Source of the DNA: Microcaldota archaeon
GTDB taxonomy: Archaea > Micrarchaeota > Micrarchaeia > Micrarchaeales > CABMGC01
Assembly: GCA_021796225.1 (NCBI GenBank)
Contig: JAJYOL010000004.1
Location: 41,026 to 105,025 of the forward strand
DNA length: 64,000 nt
Direction of reading: 5' to 3'
The translations under genes were made by a program, and so were the position numbers. Within the stretch, counting starts at the first letter, position 1. Each line of letters begins with the position of its first letter. The notes under the pieces are model-generated. The model ran no database searches, was not told the origin of the DNA, and saw only the letters and a program-made list of their open reading frames with translations. Positions 8,012-16,263 of the stretch are shown here, in pieces.

Positions 8012-8892
8012 TGCGCACACGCGACTTCGATCTTACTCTCACTTCCATGAGCGGACAGCCCCTGGCTTTTCATTCCGAATATTCGGACAGTAATAAAATA
8101 CGGTTTCTCAAATACTCCACTTCCAAAGGAATCATAAAAATCGAATGGTCGGGCAATTCCCGCTCCGGAGAACTCGATTACGATTACTTCGGCGATTACA
8201 CAGCAAAGGCCGCACGTGCGGAAATAAGAAAGCGTTTCGGCCTCGATGCAAACATGGGCAAAGTGTATTCGAAGATAAGCACCGATGGGTTCATGCGCGA
8301 AGCCATAGACAAATTCCACGGCCTGCGCGTTACGGAAAACGATCCGTGGGAAACCACGATGTGTTTTGTCATATCCCAATTCAATAACATAAAGCGAATA
8401 CGCGGGATAGTCGGAAATTTAACGGAGAAATTCGGCCAGACCGTCGAGATTGAAGGGAGAAGGGGAAAACTCTTTCCGACTCCCGAAGCGATAGCTTCCG
8501 CAAGCATGAATGAGCTCAGATCATGCGGAACGGGATTCCGCGATACGTATCTTAAAGCTGCGGCAAATGCATTCCTCGCGAACGATACTGTTAAATCAAT
8601 CGGGAGCACGGATTATGGCAAGGCGAAAAGCAGTCTTATGGAAATCGAAGGGGTAGGGGACAAGGTTGCGGACTGCATTCTCCTGTTCGGATACGGAAAA
8701 TTTGAAGCATTTCCGATAGACACATGGATTAAAAAGACAATGGAATCATTATACTTTAAAGGAAAGAAGACAACGGTTCGCAACATACACGACGCAGCAT
8801 ATGAAAAATGGGGAGGAATGCGCGGATACGCGCAGCAGTACCTGTTCTGGTATGGCCGCGAGACCGGTTTTGGAGGCAGATTGGATGCTTGA
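8011..8892 (+). CDS. ogg: 8-oxoguanine DNA glycosylase, OGG1 type
   Basis: Removes 8-oxoguanine from DNA as a bifunctional glycosylase/AP lyase. The helix-hairpin-helix segment EGVGDKVADCILLFG includes the catalytic lysine in VGDKVADC, and PIDTWIKK supplies the catalytic aspartate, as in eukaryotic-type OGG1 (VGTKVADC ... PVDVH). The N-terminal ~110 residues form the beta-rich OGG_N-like domain, so this is the two-domain OGG1 rather than the compact archaeal AGOG. ATG 8011 overlaps the GlyRS stop by one base, and its 3' end overlaps the translin-like gene by 8 bases, indicating a polycistronic unit. Confidence 0.9.
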   Translation: MRTRDFDLTLTSMSGQPLAFHSEYSDSNKIRFLKYSTSKGIIKIEWSGNSRSGELDYDYFGDYTAKAARAEIRKRFGLDANMGKVYSKISTDGFMREAIDKFHGLRVTENDPWETTMCFVISQFNNIKRIRGIVGNLTEKFGQTVEIEGRRGKLFPTPEAIASASMNELRSCGTGFRDTYLKAAANAFLANDTVKSIGSTDYGKAKSSLMEIEGVGDKVADCILLFGYGKFEAFPIDTWIKKTMESLYFKGKKTTVRNIHDAAYEKWGGMRGYAQQYLFWYGRETGFGGRLDA

Positions 8893-9454
8893 AGATGGCG
8901 AAAGAATAGAGAAAAAGGTACTGGAGCTGGAAGGCAAGATGGATGCGGTAATGCAACAGTCGAGAAACGTAATCAGGCTTACAGCGAAGACGATAACGCT
9001 CATGCACTCTAAAAGAATGGGAGATGCGGAATCAAATCTCGCAAAACTCGGCGGCATGGTTGCGGAACTGGAACAGGTTGAAAAAGGGTTCGAGCACTAT
9101 TCCCTGCAGGCACATCAGGAATATTCTGAAGCGAAGATCCTGCATCACATACTAAAAACTGGCAAGCTGCCTTCCGTTTCGGAAACTGGGGAAAGCGACA
9201 TCGCGTATCTTCTGGGGCTCATGGACGTAGTGGGTGAACTGAAACGCGAGGCGTTCGACTCCATGCGCGCGGGAGACATTAAGACGGCAGATTCATATTA
9301 CCGCATAATGCTCGAGATATATGATTCGACATCTTCTTTCAGATCGCCATCGGCGATTCTTCCGGATTTCAGGCGCAAGCAGGACGTCGCGCGAATACAG
9401 ATAGAAAGTACTATAGGTGAACTCGTCCGCATGGAAAGCGGCAAAACGCGATGA
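8885..9454 (+). CDS. Translin/TRAX-family protein
   Basis: A 189-aa all-helical protein. The C-terminal block PDFRRKQDVARIQIESTIGEL matches the translin signature (RRKQDVAR..IE.T.G.L), preceded by the GDIKTADSYYRIMLEIYD helix. Translins form ring-shaped oligomers that bind short single-stranded nucleic acid; some TRAX-type members are nucleases. The catalytic acidic triad cannot be assigned with confidence here. The start at 8885 is chosen because upstream residues overlap the OGG1 coding end in another frame and are not translin-like. Coupled by overlap to OGG1 and GlyRS. Confidence 0.85.
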   Translation: MLEDGERIEKKVLELEGKMDAVMQQSRNVIRLTAKTITLMHSKRMGDAESNLAKLGGMVAELEQVEKGFEHYSLQAHQEYSEAKILHHILKTGKLPSVSETGESDIAYLLGLMDVVGELKREAFDSMRAGDIKTADSYYRIMLEIYDSTSSFRSPSAILPDFRRKQDVARIQIESTIGELVRMESGKTR

Positions 9455-9585
9455 ACTGGCAGGTACTATATGCGTTTACGAAACACACACCGCATCTCTC
9501 CGTACAGAAGCGAAGAGCGCAAAAGCTTTTTAAAGATTCACTTTTAATACAAAACTAATTGCTAGATAAAAGCACGCGTGATAAA

Positions 9586-10164
9586 ATGGTAAACATGGCA
9601 AAAGGAAAGTTTAGGCTGAGACTGCAATCAGCTATGGAATATCTGATGACATACGGTTGGGCTATACTCATTATAGCTGTGGTTCTTGGAGTGCTCTACT
9701 CATTGGGGATATTCAACGGCAACACCGCCCTTGGAACGTCCTGCATATCCATTCCGGGATATCTGTGTGAGAATCCTTCAATGACGACCGCAGGCTTGCT
9801 GTCCTTCACATTCGGCCAGAATACCGGTACAACCGAGTATAACGTGGGCTTTGCGTGTGCTGAAACTTCAACGAGCACGGGCATGCCGAATTCGGGTGCT
9901 ACAAACCCTTGGGAATTCCCTTCATCAACAAGCGGTGCTGTAAGCGGAACGATCCCTGCGAATACTTATACGGCACTATCGGGAAGCCAGGTATCCATAA
10001 CTGGATTGGACTGCTATTCCGGTACTGGCTCTCTGTTCAACCCTGGTGCAGTAGGAACATCCTTCACGGGGAAACTGTGGCTTAACTACACAACATCGTC
10101 GGGAACGCCGAGCAGCAACTGGCTCACGAACCCTATCGGAACGTTGACGGTAAGAACCACATAA
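9586..10164 (+). CDS. Archaeal type IV pilin-like protein with class III-type signal
   Basis: A short basic N-terminus (MAKGKFRLRL) leads directly into QSAMEYLMTYGWAILIIAVV, the polar-then-hydrophobic N-terminal helix of archaeal pilins processed by a prepilin/preflagellin peptidase before the Q. The remaining ~150 residues are rich in Ser, Thr, Gly and Asn with three or four Cys, as expected of an extracellular pilin head. Start could be 9586 or 9595 (both ATG); a TTTTTAAAG TATA element lies near 9524. The gene ends in front of a strong hairpin terminator, so it is probably monocistronic and highly expressed. Confidence 0.8.
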   Translation: MVNMAKGKFRLRLQSAMEYLMTYGWAILIIAVVLGVLYSLGIFNGNTALGTSCISIPGYLCENPSMTTAGLLSFTFGQNTGTTEYNVGFACAETSTSTGMPNSGATNPWEFPSSTSGAVSGTIPANTYTALSGSQVSITGLDCYSGTGSLFNPGAVGTSFTGKLWLNYTTSSGTPSSNWLTNPIGTLTVRTT

Positions 10165-10173
10165 CTATAAAAT

Positions 10174-10225
10174 CCGCAAGGCAATAATTGGATATTTTCT
10201 ATTGCCTTGCGGTCTTTCCTTTTTT
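10174..10225 (+). terminator. Strong hairpin terminator after the pilin gene
   Basis: CCGCAAGGCAATA (10174-10186) and TATTGCCTTGCGG (10200-10212) form a perfect 13-bp stem with a 13-base loop, followed by TCTTTCCTTTTTT. This has the shape of a U-tract-assisted intrinsic terminator. Confidence 0.85.
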
Positions 10226-10320
10226 AAAAATTTAATCAAATTCAGTGTGTACTTTTTTTCTGTTTTTCCAAAATCGCACGTAATCTTTAAATATCATGTA
10301 AAACCAATTTTCAATCGTTA

Positions 10321-10905
10321 ATGCCTTTTAACGTGTTGAGCGAAAGCATGACTATCCATCTGAGCAAAAGAAAATTCACGTTCGCGCAGACCCTGCGGCT
10401 TAATCATCTGCAGTTAGCATCCGCAAGGGAGGTCGATTCGCTTGCGATGCACGAGGAGCTGAAAGGGATATTCCGCACGGGGACGCTTGTCGCATATCCT
10501 GCTCCCGGAAAGGCACTCCCGAACGAAATCGTTTCGGACGGTTTATATTTCACGGTGCCGAGCGAATGCGTCGGCCTTGTAGATACCGCCATAATCGTCA
10601 CAGGCTATTCGCTCGATTTTGACGGAACGATAATTCCGAACAAGAACGGTTTTTCCATAATGACTGATTTCCCAAAGGAGAGCGGCTACTATTCAATGGG
10701 CAAAAACGGCATCACGGACGGCCATCCGTCGTCCAGCACTGACGGGAATGCAAGATACCTCTGGCGCAGCAACGGGGCATATGTCGGAGCTGTAATACGC
10801 AGCGGCATTCACGCAATAATCAATCCATTCGTAATAGGCATAGCGTCAGAGCATTCGGTTGCGCTTCCCGTAGCTTACAAGCCGCACGCGATCGCTTCGC
10901 AATGA
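10321..10905 (+). CDS. Uncharacterised 194-aa protein
   Basis: I do not recognise the family. The sequence is soluble and mixed alpha/beta: an N-terminal charged segment (AREVDSLAMHEELKGIFRTG), a beta-rich middle (GLYFTVPSECVGLVDTAI) and a Gly/Ser-rich stretch (KNGITDGHPSSSTDGNARY). There is no signal peptide and no clear membrane helix. A TATA element (CTTTAAATA, 10285-10293) about 30 bases before the ATG supports a separate, probably leaderless transcript. It follows the pilin terminator and precedes AsnRS in the same orientation. Confidence 0.6.
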   Translation: MPFNVLSESMTIHLSKRKFTFAQTLRLNHLQLASAREVDSLAMHEELKGIFRTGTLVAYPAPGKALPNEIVSDGLYFTVPSECVGLVDTAIIVTGYSLDFDGTIIPNKNGFSIMTDFPKESGYYSMGKNGITDGHPSSSTDGNARYLWRSNGAYVGAVIRSGIHAIINPFVIGIASEHSVALPVAYKPHAIASQ

Positions 10906-11065
10906 TCCGAATGCACACCGTGGGATATCCCATTTCTGTCCAAGCCTCTCCTGAATCCTTTCCATGTAGAATACCTTTTTATATGCGTCTTTGTATCAAT
11001 ATACTGCTTGCCGTCCTACGACAAAATTTGCATATGTCCTGCGGCAAAACCCATATGGTGGGATC

Positions 11066-12370
11066 ATGGTCGAACTTCACATATCCGAAGCAAAAAAAGC
11101 AGGAGAAAGCGTAACTATTAAAGGATGGATATACCGCAAGCGCGTAAGCGGCGGCATAGTCTTCATAATTCTTCGCGATATGTCCGGAGTCGTCCAGGCG
11201 GCGATAAAAAAAGACAGCGTTGACGAGGCTACATGGAAGGCCGCAGAAGCGACTACTATAGAATCGAGCGTGGAGCTCAGCGGAACGGTCGTTGAAGACA
11301 AACGCGCCCCTACCGGCTATGAGATAAAGGCGACAAGCCTGAAAAACGTTTCCGTATCCGAACCTTATCCAATAACGGAGTATCAGAGCACCGAGCTTCT
11401 TCTTGACAAGAGGCATCTGTGGCTTCGCAGCCAGTCGATGACTGCAGTAATGAAATTAAGATCGCATTTCTTCAGATACGCGCGCGAATTTCTCGACAAG
11501 CAGAAATTCTTTGAAGTAACCCCTCCCGTAATTACAAGTGCGGGCGGAGAAACAGGCGCAAACCTTTTCGAGGTCAATTATTTCGGCAAAAAAGCGTATC
11601 TTACTGAATCGTCGCAGCTTTACGCCGAAGCGATGATATATTCTCTAGAGCGCGTATATTCATTTGTTCCTTCATTCAGGGCGGAGAAATCCCGCACCAC
11701 AAAGCACCTTGCCGAATACTGGCATTTGGAGCCGGAGATGGCATATTACAACAATGAAATGAATATGGAACTTCAGGAAGGGCTGATAAGCCATATAGCG
11801 GAGAAGCTTGCGAAGGAGCATCAGGACGAATTGACCGTTTTGAATGTCGATCACAAGGCGCTAGGCAAGATCAAGCCTCCGTTCAAGCGCATAAGCTACG
11901 AAGACGCGATTAAAATACTCAATGAAAAGGGATTCAAGCTCAAATGGGGCGACGATCTCGGCGTTGAAGAAGAACGTGCAATCACCGCGGAGGAGGACAA
12001 GCCGATATTCATATGCAATTGGCCTAAGGAAATAAAGCCTTTCTACATGCCGATAAATCCGAAGGATCCGCGTACTGTTGTCTGTTCGGACATGCAGGCA
12101 CCGCACGGTCACGGCGAAATAATCGGCGGAAGCGAAAGAATCTGGAAGTACGACGAGCTGGTCGAAAGGATGCACGAAGTGGAAAAGCTGAAGGACGTGA
12201 AATTCAACATGGATAATTACAGCTGGTGGATAGATCTCAGGCGCTACGGTTCTGTACCGCATTCGGGTTTCGGGATGGGCATGGAGCGCGTCATAAAGTG
12301 GATGCTCAACCTTGACCACATACGCGATGCGATTCCGTTTCCAAGAATGGCAAACAGACTTGAACCGTAA
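11066..12370 (+). CDS. asnS: Asparaginyl-tRNA synthetase
   Basis: A 434-aa class IIb synthetase. The N-terminal OB-fold is visible (VTIKGWIYRKRVSGGIVFIILRD), then motif 2 (FRAEKSRTTKHLAEYWHLEPE) and motif 3 (HSGFGMGMERVIKWML). The pattern GGETGANLFEVNYFGKKAYLTES, together with the GDDLG insertion and SDMQAPHGHGEIIGGSER, fits archaeal AsnRS rather than AspRS; the AspRS is a separate gene at 51925. With both enzymes present, Asn-tRNA can be made directly. Start 11066 (MVELHISEAKK) is preferred; upstream ORF residues are not conserved. Confidence 0.92.
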   Translation: MVELHISEAKKAGESVTIKGWIYRKRVSGGIVFIILRDMSGVVQAAIKKDSVDEATWKAAEATTIESSVELSGTVVEDKRAPTGYEIKATSLKNVSVSEPYPITEYQSTELLLDKRHLWLRSQSMTAVMKLRSHFFRYAREFLDKQKFFEVTPPVITSAGGETGANLFEVNYFGKKAYLTESSQLYAEAMIYSLERVYSFVPSFRAEKSRTTKHLAEYWHLEPEMAYYNNEMNMELQEGLISHIAEKLAKEHQDELTVLNVDHKALGKIKPPFKRISYEDAIKILNEKGFKLKWGDDLGVEEERAITAEEDKPIFICNWPKEIKPFYMPINPKDPRTVVCSDMQAPHGHGEIIGGSERIWKYDELVERMHEVEKLKDVKFNMDNYSWWIDLRRYGSVPHSGFGMGMERVIKWMLNLDHIRDAIPFPRMANRLEP

Positions 12371-12402
12371 TCGTTTCCGGTATTGCAAAAACCCAGAAAA
12401 CC

Positions 12403-12411
12403 TATTTAAAT
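12403..12411 (+). promoter_or_regulatory. TATA box of the carbonic-anhydrase-like gene
   Basis: TATTTAAAT centred about 35 bases before the ATG at 12442, inside the 71-base gap after AsnRS. It indicates a separate promoter with a leader of roughly ten bases. Confidence 0.5.
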
Positions 12412-12441
12412 CTGCAATTCTATTGGTAAATAAGTGATTAT

Positions 12442-13203
12442 ATGAGTGAAAATGCCACTTCGAGCGGAGCAATAGTCGTCATATCCTGCATGGACAGAAG
12501 GCTTGTAAATACGCTTAAACCGTTTGAAAATACCGGAGAAACGCTTGCACAGAAAATCGATACGCTTTCAAAAATCTTCAAGACACACGGAACGACCTTC
12601 AACAAACTGAAAGAGCTGCTTTCGGAAACGCAGGGCAAGAATGTCATAATACTTTCCAATGCCGGAACAAACGTAAACGGCTTGTCAAATACATTGCAGG
12701 AAATATCCTCCAAAAATAATGGGATAGAACGCATAATACTGGTAACGCATACGGACTGCGGAGGCATGTCGATAGTCACGAAAGGACTTGTAGAAGGCGC
12801 TACGGAAAGCAGCGACAAATTCTTCAAACATCTCGGCGGTTCCGCTTATTCATCCGCATATCACAAAGGCGACTTGATCGAAACGGTACGAGCGACCGTG
12901 GAAAAGATGAATGCCGAGATCCAAAAAACACACGCGCTAAAATTCTCCAACAACGTCGTCGCGGTGCATATAGACGTCAAGGATCTTGCATTGAAGGAGG
13001 AAGGACATGAACATGTTCTCGTGTGCGCCCTTCCTGGAACATACGGCGCAAATTTCGAAGGGACACCGCGCGACCAGACTTACGGCGTAGTCGGAAATGT
13101 GCGTGATACCGTGCAAGACGTACGCATTGCAACCGACGTTCTGGGGATGAAAAAAGTTCTTGATTTCACCAGTAAAAACACCGGTAAAAAACTGAAAACG
13201 TAA
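12442..13203 (+). CDS. Beta-carbonic-anhydrase-like protein
   Basis: A cytosolic 253-aa protein carrying the beta-class carbonic anhydrase metal-site pattern: C16-M-D-R (SCMDRR), a NAG turn (LSNAGTN, about residue 73), then H103 and C106 in THTDCGGM. Cys16, His103 and Cys106 would bind zinc and Asp18-Arg19 form the usual dyad. Beta-CAs interconvert CO2 and bicarbonate. This one is unusual in having ~50 residues between the first Cys motif and the NAG turn, and a long C-terminal region, so a related zinc-dependent function is possible. Confidence 0.75.
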   Translation: MSENATSSGAIVVISCMDRRLVNTLKPFENTGETLAQKIDTLSKIFKTHGTTFNKLKELLSETQGKNVIILSNAGTNVNGLSNTLQEISSKNNGIERIILVTHTDCGGMSIVTKGLVEGATESSDKFFKHLGGSAYSSAYHKGDLIETVRATVEKMNAEIQKTHALKFSNNVVAVHIDVKDLALKEEGHEHVLVCALPGTYGANFEGTPRDQTYGVVGNVRDTVQDVRIATDVLGMKKVLDFTSKNTGKKLKT

Positions 13204-13212
13204 TTACTTCGA

Positions 13213-14361
13213 TTATGCGAATGCCAGAAGGCCGCAGCATATTACGGCGATTACGCTGGCCCAGAATGCCAATCTTCCGAATCCCGACAGGCGGTGCTTT
13301 CCCATAAGTTTTCCGTTTTGTGCCAGCACGCCCATTGCTATTACCGGACCTATCAATATGAACACCAACGCAACCATTAGCGTAAGAACTAGTCCTATGA
13401 GATCGCTGAAGAAAAAGGGCAGCACAACCGCAGGCAGCGTTTCAATTATGTATATTTTGAACCATGTATTGTCCTTGATGTTCAACGCTTCGACTATGCC
13501 CCACGAACTTGCCAGCGATATTACAACAAGTGCGAGAAATCCTGCTGCGATAATACCCACTGCAAAAAGGTAAGGCGCATAAGCTCCGCCTATTCCTGTT
13601 ATGGCCGCTGTAAGTTCGCCCGAACTGTTTATCAGCGTCGAATGGTTTAATCCTACGCTTGCAAGCACTACTGCAACCATTATCACTTCGCTGAACACGG
13701 CACCGACAAACGTCTCTATTCTCGAGGCCTTTACCGAATGATATTTTTTCTTCGCAGTCGCAGATGTCTGATAAAAGAGCATGAACGGCATTATTACCGC
13801 ACCGACGTTTGCCGCTACGAGGAATAAGAATTCCCTATTTACTCCAGAAGGAAACAGCGGATATCCTTGCAATCCTTTTCCCATAAAAACAATGTATGAA
13901 AATACGAGAACAAGCGATACCGCAAGCAGATACCGTTCCGCTTTTTCATATTCCTTCTTGAATACTACGGCAACATGCGCCAAATATATCAGAGGGAGTG
14001 AGATTACCGGCGATATGCCTATTATTTTCAAACCTACCGCGATGGCCGCATACTCGGCAACGTAACTGAGGAAATCCGTTATTGCCATCGGAAAACTCAG
14101 TGCGATTGAAAGCCTTTTTGAAAAGTTTTCCCTTATCAGTTCGCCCAGTCCTTTTTTCGTTGCCGCTCCGACTCTTCCTGCGACTTCCATTATGAAATAC
14201 AACGGTATTATGAGTGCGAGAAGTATGACTATGAATTCGTATTTGAATGCGGCACCGCTCTGCATTGCGGTTATCACGCTTGCGGCATCGACATCCGCCA
14301 TCATGACAAGCCATGCCGGTCCGAAAACCTTTCTCAAATCCGAAATACTTTCTTTTAACAT
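13213..14361 (-). CDS. Nramp-family-like metal transporter
   Basis: A 382-aa polytopic membrane protein of about eleven helices. The N-terminus FGPAWLVMMADVDAAS aligns with the Nramp first helix (GPG...DPGN), and VGAVIMPFMLFYQTSA aligns with the metal-binding helix 6 (normally MPHNLFLHS). Both metal-binding motifs are altered: DPGN is replaced by DVDA and MPH by MPF. It may therefore carry a different divalent ion from classical Mn/Fe Nramps. It converges with the carbonic-anhydrase-like gene with 9 bases between stops. Confidence 0.75.
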   Translation of the reverse strand: MLKESISDLRKVFGPAWLVMMADVDAASVITAMQSGAAFKYEFIVILLALIIPLYFIMEVAGRVGAATKKGLGELIRENFSKRLSIALSFPMAITDFLSYVAEYAAIAVGLKIIGISPVISLPLIYLAHVAVVFKKEYEKAERYLLAVSLVLVFSYIVFMGKGLQGYPLFPSGVNREFLFLVAANVGAVIMPFMLFYQTSATAKKKYHSVKASRIETFVGAVFSEVIMVAVVLASVGLNHSTLINSSGELTAAITGIGGAYAPYLFAVGIIAAGFLALVVISLASSWGIVEALNIKDNTWFKIYIIETLPAVVLPFFFSDLIGLVLTLMVALVFILIGPVIAMGVLAQNGKLMGKHRLSGFGRLAFWASVIAVICCGLLAFA

Positions 14362-14454
14362 CTGAACACAATCTTATAACTCGGTTATACACCATACATT
14401 CATAATTCTTTTGCCATACGCCATGAAAAATTCGTATCGTATCCGATACACGCA

Positions 14455-14952
14455 TCAGTCGGTACTACGTCTCATTATCTTTTTAAGAGGTCCTACCTGC
14501 ATGCCTCTTTCCTTATCGTTACCATTATTTACACAGACGTATGCCACTCTGGCCGTTTCAAACAGCCCTGTATCAATACGCGCATCGATATCCAATCCTC
14601 TGGCCGCGTCATCCAAATCCACGGCGACATATCCCGTACCTGAAAAATGATATGATTTTTCTTCGGAATTGAAACCATCCAGATCCTCCATGCGCGTCAA
14701 TTCGCCGTTGCTATTTATGCGATAAGCTCCACGCGTCAGCAATCCTTTCTGCGCAATCCACGCCGGGCCTTTTTCATGCAGTTCCTCTCTGAATTTTTCG
14801 TCGTTTCTGTATTTCAAAACAACATCTTCAAGATTTGCCTGTCTGTATCCATGAGGCACCGCATTTATAGCGTCTGTAGGCGAAACAAGCTTTTCGGAAA
14901 GAAATACCGACAAAATTTTTTCATTTCTTTTATCCATGCGCTTCTTCTCCAT
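14455..14952 (-). CDS. Uncharacterised 165-aa protein
   Basis: No family recognised. It is a soluble, charged protein (MEKKRMDKRNEKILSVFLSEKLVSP...) with no membrane segment or signal peptide. The ORF-track start lies inside the tRNA gene just upstream, so the start is taken at 14952; a second ATG five codons later (14937) is also possible. AGGGGATTTGATG-like sequence on the minus strand may serve as a ribosome site. Confidence 0.55.
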   Translation of the reverse strand: MEKKRMDKRNEKILSVFLSEKLVSPTDAINAVPHGYRQANLEDVVLKYRNDEKFREELHEKGPAWIAQKGLLTRGAYRINSNGELTRMEDLDGFNSEEKSYHFSGTGYVAVDLDDAARGLDIDARIDTGLFETARVAYVCVNNGNDKERGMQVGPLKKIMRRSTD

Positions 14953-14988
14953 CAAATCCCCTCTTCGGTTATCCTGTAAAATAAATGA

Positions 14989-15063
14989 CGGGCATGACGG
15001 GATTTGAACCCGCAACCAACGGCTCCGCAAGCCGACATGCTATCCAAGTTACACCACATGCCC
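14989..15063 (-). tRNA. tRNA-Arg, anticodon GCG
   Basis: On the minus strand the acceptor GGGCATG pairs with CATGCCC, the anticodon stem TCGGC/GCCGT encloses the loop TTGCGGA, and the T-arm GCGGG-TTCAAAT-CCCGT is perfect apart from one G-U pair. The anticodon GCG reads CGC/CGU arginine codons. The gene has no intron and no encoded CCA. The discriminator base is G. Confidence 0.92.
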
Positions 15064-15267
15064 AAATGTGTTCCTGTATATCTGTTAATTGTACCTTAAT
15101 TATTATATTATAGTGCTTCACTTCGGACAGTGACAATTTTTCCGACGTTAATATTTTTGCAGACTTTGAAAAATCCCCTATTCCTGCGTCGTCTACGTAT
15201 ATTTTACTGACGGAAGATTCCGAATAGGTATAAAAAGATATCTGTTATATGTATATCTGGTGAACAA

Positions 15268-15516
15268 ATGGCTGAAAGAGTTGTTGACGAAAGAATAGAC
15301 AGGGAAGACGGATATCTGTACTTCCTAGGAAAGGATGGATATGCGTGGAGAACCCCTATGAAGAACAACCCAAGAGGAAGAAAGTCGAAGGTTGGCTCTG
15401 AAAAGGTCTCCAGGGAAGATGGGTATCTTTACTTCGTAGACAAGAGTGGCTACGTTGCAAGGACAAAGATGAACAGAAAGGGAAGAGTAGCTGCAAAGAG
15501 AAGAAAGAGAAGATAA
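15268..15516 (+). CDS. Small basic protein with two copies of a REDGYLYF motif
   Basis: An 82-aa protein of two internal repeats: REDGYLYFLGKDGYAWRTPM (about residues 12-31) and REDGYLYFVDKSGYVARTKM (about 49-68), ending in a basic tail KGRVAAKRRKRR. The repeats look like short beta-hairpin units, and the charge suggests nucleic-acid or ribosome binding; the function is unknown to me. A TATA element (GGTATAAAAAG, near 15227) and a GGTGA ribosome site eight bases before the ATG support expression. A short hairpin follows the stop. Confidence 0.75.
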   Translation: MAERVVDERIDREDGYLYFLGKDGYAWRTPMKNNPRGRKSKVGSEKVSREDGYLYFVDKSGYVARTKMNRKGRVAAKRRKRR

Positions 15517-15530
15517 CCTTTCAAGGTTAT
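15513..15530 (+). terminator. Short hairpin at the stop of the REDGYLYF gene
   Basis: ATAACCT and AGGTTAT pair around TTCA, with the gene's TAA stop inside the left arm. No clear T-run follows, so it may act in mRNA 3'-end stability rather than termination. Confidence 0.45.
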
Positions 15531-15534
15531 CTAT

Positions 15535-15596
15535 CCGAGTTTGTCTTTATCAGGCCTGATCGCGGTGTCTTACTCGGGACACGAATCCGGCAGGCC
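15535..15596. ncRNA. Candidate structured RNA with nested stems and pseudoknot
   Basis: GGCCTG (15553-15558) pairs with CAGGCC (15591-15596), enclosing an inner stem GTGTC (15565-15569)/GACAC (15578-15582). The loop of the inner stem contains ACTCGG (15572-15577), which is the exact complement of CCGAGT (15535-15540) just upstream, giving a possible pseudoknot. The stretch is G+C-rich compared with flanking intergenic DNA. It could be a 3'-UTR element of the small basic protein gene or an independent RNA. No known RNA family recognised. Confidence 0.4.
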
Positions 15597-15660
15597 GCTT
15601 ATTTTCAAGCACAAAAACGTACAATAACCTTAAAACTACAACGTATTCATGTTATATTGT

Positions 15661-16257
15661 ATGGAAACGCAAGCTCCTGAAAAAATGGAATCACTTGAGA
15701 GGTACAACAGACTTTATCTCGAGATAATAAACCGCTATAAGGACTACATAGAGGAACGCGAAAATCTTTACGTCGCGGAACTGCCAAAGCTTGTAACTCC
15801 TGAAAACGAAGCTGTATCGTCATTTGCAAATTCCATAAAGGAAACTTTTCAAGGCTATGAATACGAATCGAATTTCAAGGAGGCTGCACTTAAAGCATTC
15901 GATTACGTGAACAATTCGATATCCGTAGTAGCTACGCCAATACAATTCTGGCTGATGCCTGAAGAAACGCTTTCTTTGAAATGCGGGGATCATTTTGACC
16001 GGGCGGTTCTTCTTTGCAGTATGCTCATAGCGCTTGGCAATCCTTCGTCAAAAATCGCGATAATCACAAAGGAAAATTACAGGGCAATACTCGTATGCTG
16101 CGAGCTAAACGACAAAATACTATACATGGATATAGAAGGAAGGAAGAGCGGCGAGTATGCGAGCAAGGATGATCTTCTGCACGGTTACGGCGCCGATACG
16201 GACGACGAAACGGCCGCTTACGAATTCAATGACAAAATGTACGTTGACCTTGCATGA
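15661..16257 (+). CDS. Transglutaminase-like fold protein, probably degenerate
   Basis: A 198-aa protein. The segment SLKCGDHFDRAVLLCSMLIALG followed by SSKIAIITKENYRAILVCCELNDKILYMDIEG resembles the core of transglutaminase-like proteins (G-x-C-x-D-x-A-x-LL-x-x-L-x-x-x-G, then a strand with His and a strand ending in Asp). The nucleophile position is shifted (KCGDH), and the expected His is replaced by RAIL, so catalytic activity is doubtful. The start at 15661 (METQAPEK) is favoured over the alternative four codons upstream. Confidence 0.5.
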   Translation: METQAPEKMESLERYNRLYLEIINRYKDYIEERENLYVAELPKLVTPENEAVSSFANSIKETFQGYEYESNFKEAALKAFDYVNNSISVVATPIQFWLMPEETLSLKCGDHFDRAVLLCSMLIALGNPSSKIAIITKENYRAILVCCELNDKILYMDIEGRKSGEYASKDDLLHGYGADTDDETAAYEFNDKMYVDLA

Positions 16258-16263
16258 ACTTAA

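Noticed and set aside
15535-15600. H/ACA guide RNA
   Set aside because: The nested stems and internal loops are suggestive, but no ACA lies directly after the lower stem and no target pairing could be established.
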